Below are positions 62,051 to 64,000 of a stretch of DNA of 64,000 nucleotides, one piece after another. Both the position numbers and the translations under genes were made by a program. The notes beneath the pieces are model-generated. The model was not told the DNA's origin. It ran no database searches and worked only from the letters and a program-made list of their open reading frames with translations. The first letter of the stretch is position 1, and the number at the start of each line of letters is the position of its first letter. This DNA comes from Hymenolepis diminuta (lineage: Eukaryota; Platyhelminthes; Cestoda; Cyclophyllidea; Hymenolepididae): contig CAADRB010000044.1 in NCBI GenBank assembly GCA_900708905.1, positions 788,463 to 852,462 on the forward strand, in the 5' to 3' direction.

Positions 62051-64000
62051 TAAAGATCAGATGAAGGAAGACTCTTTGTATCTGCGTACCTTATGGCATC
62101 TTTTTGATTCCCTCCCCTTCATCACTTATTGGACTTTCTTTTAATTGGTCTGGTTTGATTCCCATAAGTAAAGTTGTAATTCCTCTGTATTGATGTATTA
62201 TTAATAATATTATAAAATATTAACGTAATGAGGTAGATACAGAATGGCCAAATAAATGAAATATTTAAATCATGTGATGATTCCATCAAAACTGTCTATT
62301 TGAATTATCACTTATTCATCTTTTTCGAGTTTTCTTAAAATGCTCTTAGCATAATTTAGAAAGAGTTTAATATTTTCACCTTTTTTGAGTGGACCAATCG
62401 TATGTAGTTTTTGCTAGGAATGTCCAGTTACGGTATCTGGAGGAAACTTTGTTAGAGAACGCCAAGCTAGGGACCAGAATGCACAAATTCTAGCATAAAT
62501 CAAATATGGTTGGTGACCCTCAACTTTGCTTAGATCTCCCGGTAATATCCAGCATATTTTCGAGGGGGATCGATTTGTCACGAAATAAATGTTGAACTAT
62601 CACAATGCAAGTAGCTGCTTCATTAAAATTTAACTGCAGTGGAGTAATTTGGAGAAAATCTTTGAAAGATGTCAATGAAGTTAGTGAGATTTCGTTTTAG
62701 AATGCTAAAATGAAATAAGACAAAGTAGATTTGATAAACAGTTTACGTCTACTTAAAAGGTAATAAGTTCAATTCATATTTATCGAAATCGCATTCAAAG
62801 TGATGATAGGAGGATACATTTTCAAGTCTTGAGGGAATAAGTAACCAATTTATACCCAGAGAGTTTGTTGTCTAACAGTCGCCGACGTTTAATAACCTAT
62901 TGATTAATTCTGGTGAAAGGTCAAACTGCGTCTCAGAGTACATTTAGAGTTCTCTTCATATCTGATCATATCTTTATTTTGTTCCTCCTATTTCTAATAG
63001 GAATTATTTACTGATTAGATATTCAAGCTAGATTTTAAAATAGAATTACAAACCGACATTTATAAGGTCTCACTATCCGTCTGCTGACTGGCGATTTAAA
63101 AAGAGGTCGTTTGGAATTACCTGGGGAAAATAAAATCATAAAAAGTTAGCCCGACACAAAATAGTTTATTCGCATGATTTTATAAATGATTTATCGATTA
63201 AAGGCGAAAGACGAAAAAGTAGCTCGGAGAGAGGAAAAAATCTCCAGCCAAAATAGCTGTTGAAATTCGCGTGCCTATAACCCCACACAGTAAATATTCA
63301 CTTTGGGAAATGGTCTTCAAACAAATACTTTTTTATATTATAGTAATACTTGCATACTTAAAATTTCATAAAATTTTTAGCAAACTGTGAAAAAATCGGG
63401 CTTTAAAACATTTTAATTTCTTTGATTCAAAATAAATGGAACCTATATCACTTTTGTTGCACTCTTGCAATTAATATGACCGTTGCATATCAGAGTAAAA
63501 CATTTTTTATTGGTTCTTAGGAGTGAATTATGTCAAATTCAAGACTATTTAGAGAAATAAAGAGAAAATTTTTTCCGAGAATATAATCTACAGAACCAAG
63601 CATTTTAATTTAATGTAAAAGAATGTCAGAGTATAAAATGTTAATTGCAAATCTCGCAGAGCCCTTCTCCAACGTACTACAGCGTGAAATCTGGGCATCT
63701 CTTTTCAAATTCGTATCATTGGCATGAGTTTTAGATAATTGAAGTGTCTCTATTGCATACAGTGACCAATTTGATTCTCTTGAAAATAAAACTCCAAAGA
63801 CTTCTCTCTAGTGATCTCTTTGCACAATTATGAAGATCGCTGACACCTTGAAATGGGTGTCAGTTTAGGATAACTAATTATGCCTTTCAAGGATCCAATA
63901 TAGTCGTAAAAGCCTGCACTGAAATAGTTAAGCTGCAGCCCTCGACATCTGTTGTAATGGATCCATCTATTTAAAAATTGTATAAGGTATACGACTTGAA
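62051..64000. other. Right end of the window, no recognised gene
   Basis: AT-rich. One short inverted repeat, CTGACACC (63840-63847) and GGTGTCAG (63856-63863), forms a small hairpin of unknown meaning. No coding exon is supported. Confidence 0.5.

Noticed and set aside
1..64000. CRISPR arrays, bacterial operons, ribosome-binding sites, rRNA
   Set aside because: No direct-repeat/spacer pattern, no tightly packed open frames and no conserved rRNA sequence; splice-site-bounded exons show the DNA is eukaryotic.

Overview
The window is animal nuclear DNA: AT-rich, with spliced genes, long introns, transposon relics and no bacterial-type gene layout. One gene can be read with confidence. It lies on the minus strand and is the 5' part of a LAR-type (type IIa) receptor protein tyrosine phosphatase, the family of vertebrate PTPRF/PTPRS/PTPRD, fly Lar and worm ptp-3. 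Nine coding exons join in frame: a signal peptide, three Ig domains and the first three fibronectin type III (FN3) domains, 653 complete codons so far. The last donor, after position 2070, is open, so any further FN3 domains, the transmembrane segment and the phosphatase domains lie off the left edge. The divergence of the ectodomain, the base composition and the mobile elements suggest an invertebrate, perhaps a flatworm; that assignment is inference only.

Layout from left to right (the gene reads right to left). 1-2069 is an intron. FN3-3 is at 2070-2369, FN3-2 is split over 8054-8246 and 8369-8469, and FN3-1 is at 12439-12780. Ig3 is at 20351-20686, Ig2 is split over 24072-24188 and 24909-25082, and Ig1 is at 26362-26685. 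The signal-peptide exon, with some 5' untranslated sequence, is at 29486-29622. All coding introns but one are phase 1, as expected for Ig/FN3 modules. The introns hold a 39-bp near-perfect palindrome (5920-5958), an LTR-retrotransposon remnant with a run of primer-binding-site-like repeats (18092-18645), and an assembly gap (19625-19682).

About 34 kb upstream of the receptor (29623-64000) shows no convincing host gene. It contains a degraded mariner-family transposon with recognisable terminal inverted repeats and a TA duplication (33084-34315), two tRNA-like SINE relics (about 48991-49046 and 58295-58346), at least five copies of an unclassified dispersed repeat in both orientations, a (TA)14 microsatellite, and one weak candidate for a small secreted-peptide gene (34836-34994). 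The rest is AT-rich sequence that may carry receptor regulatory elements or undetected 5' untranslated exons.
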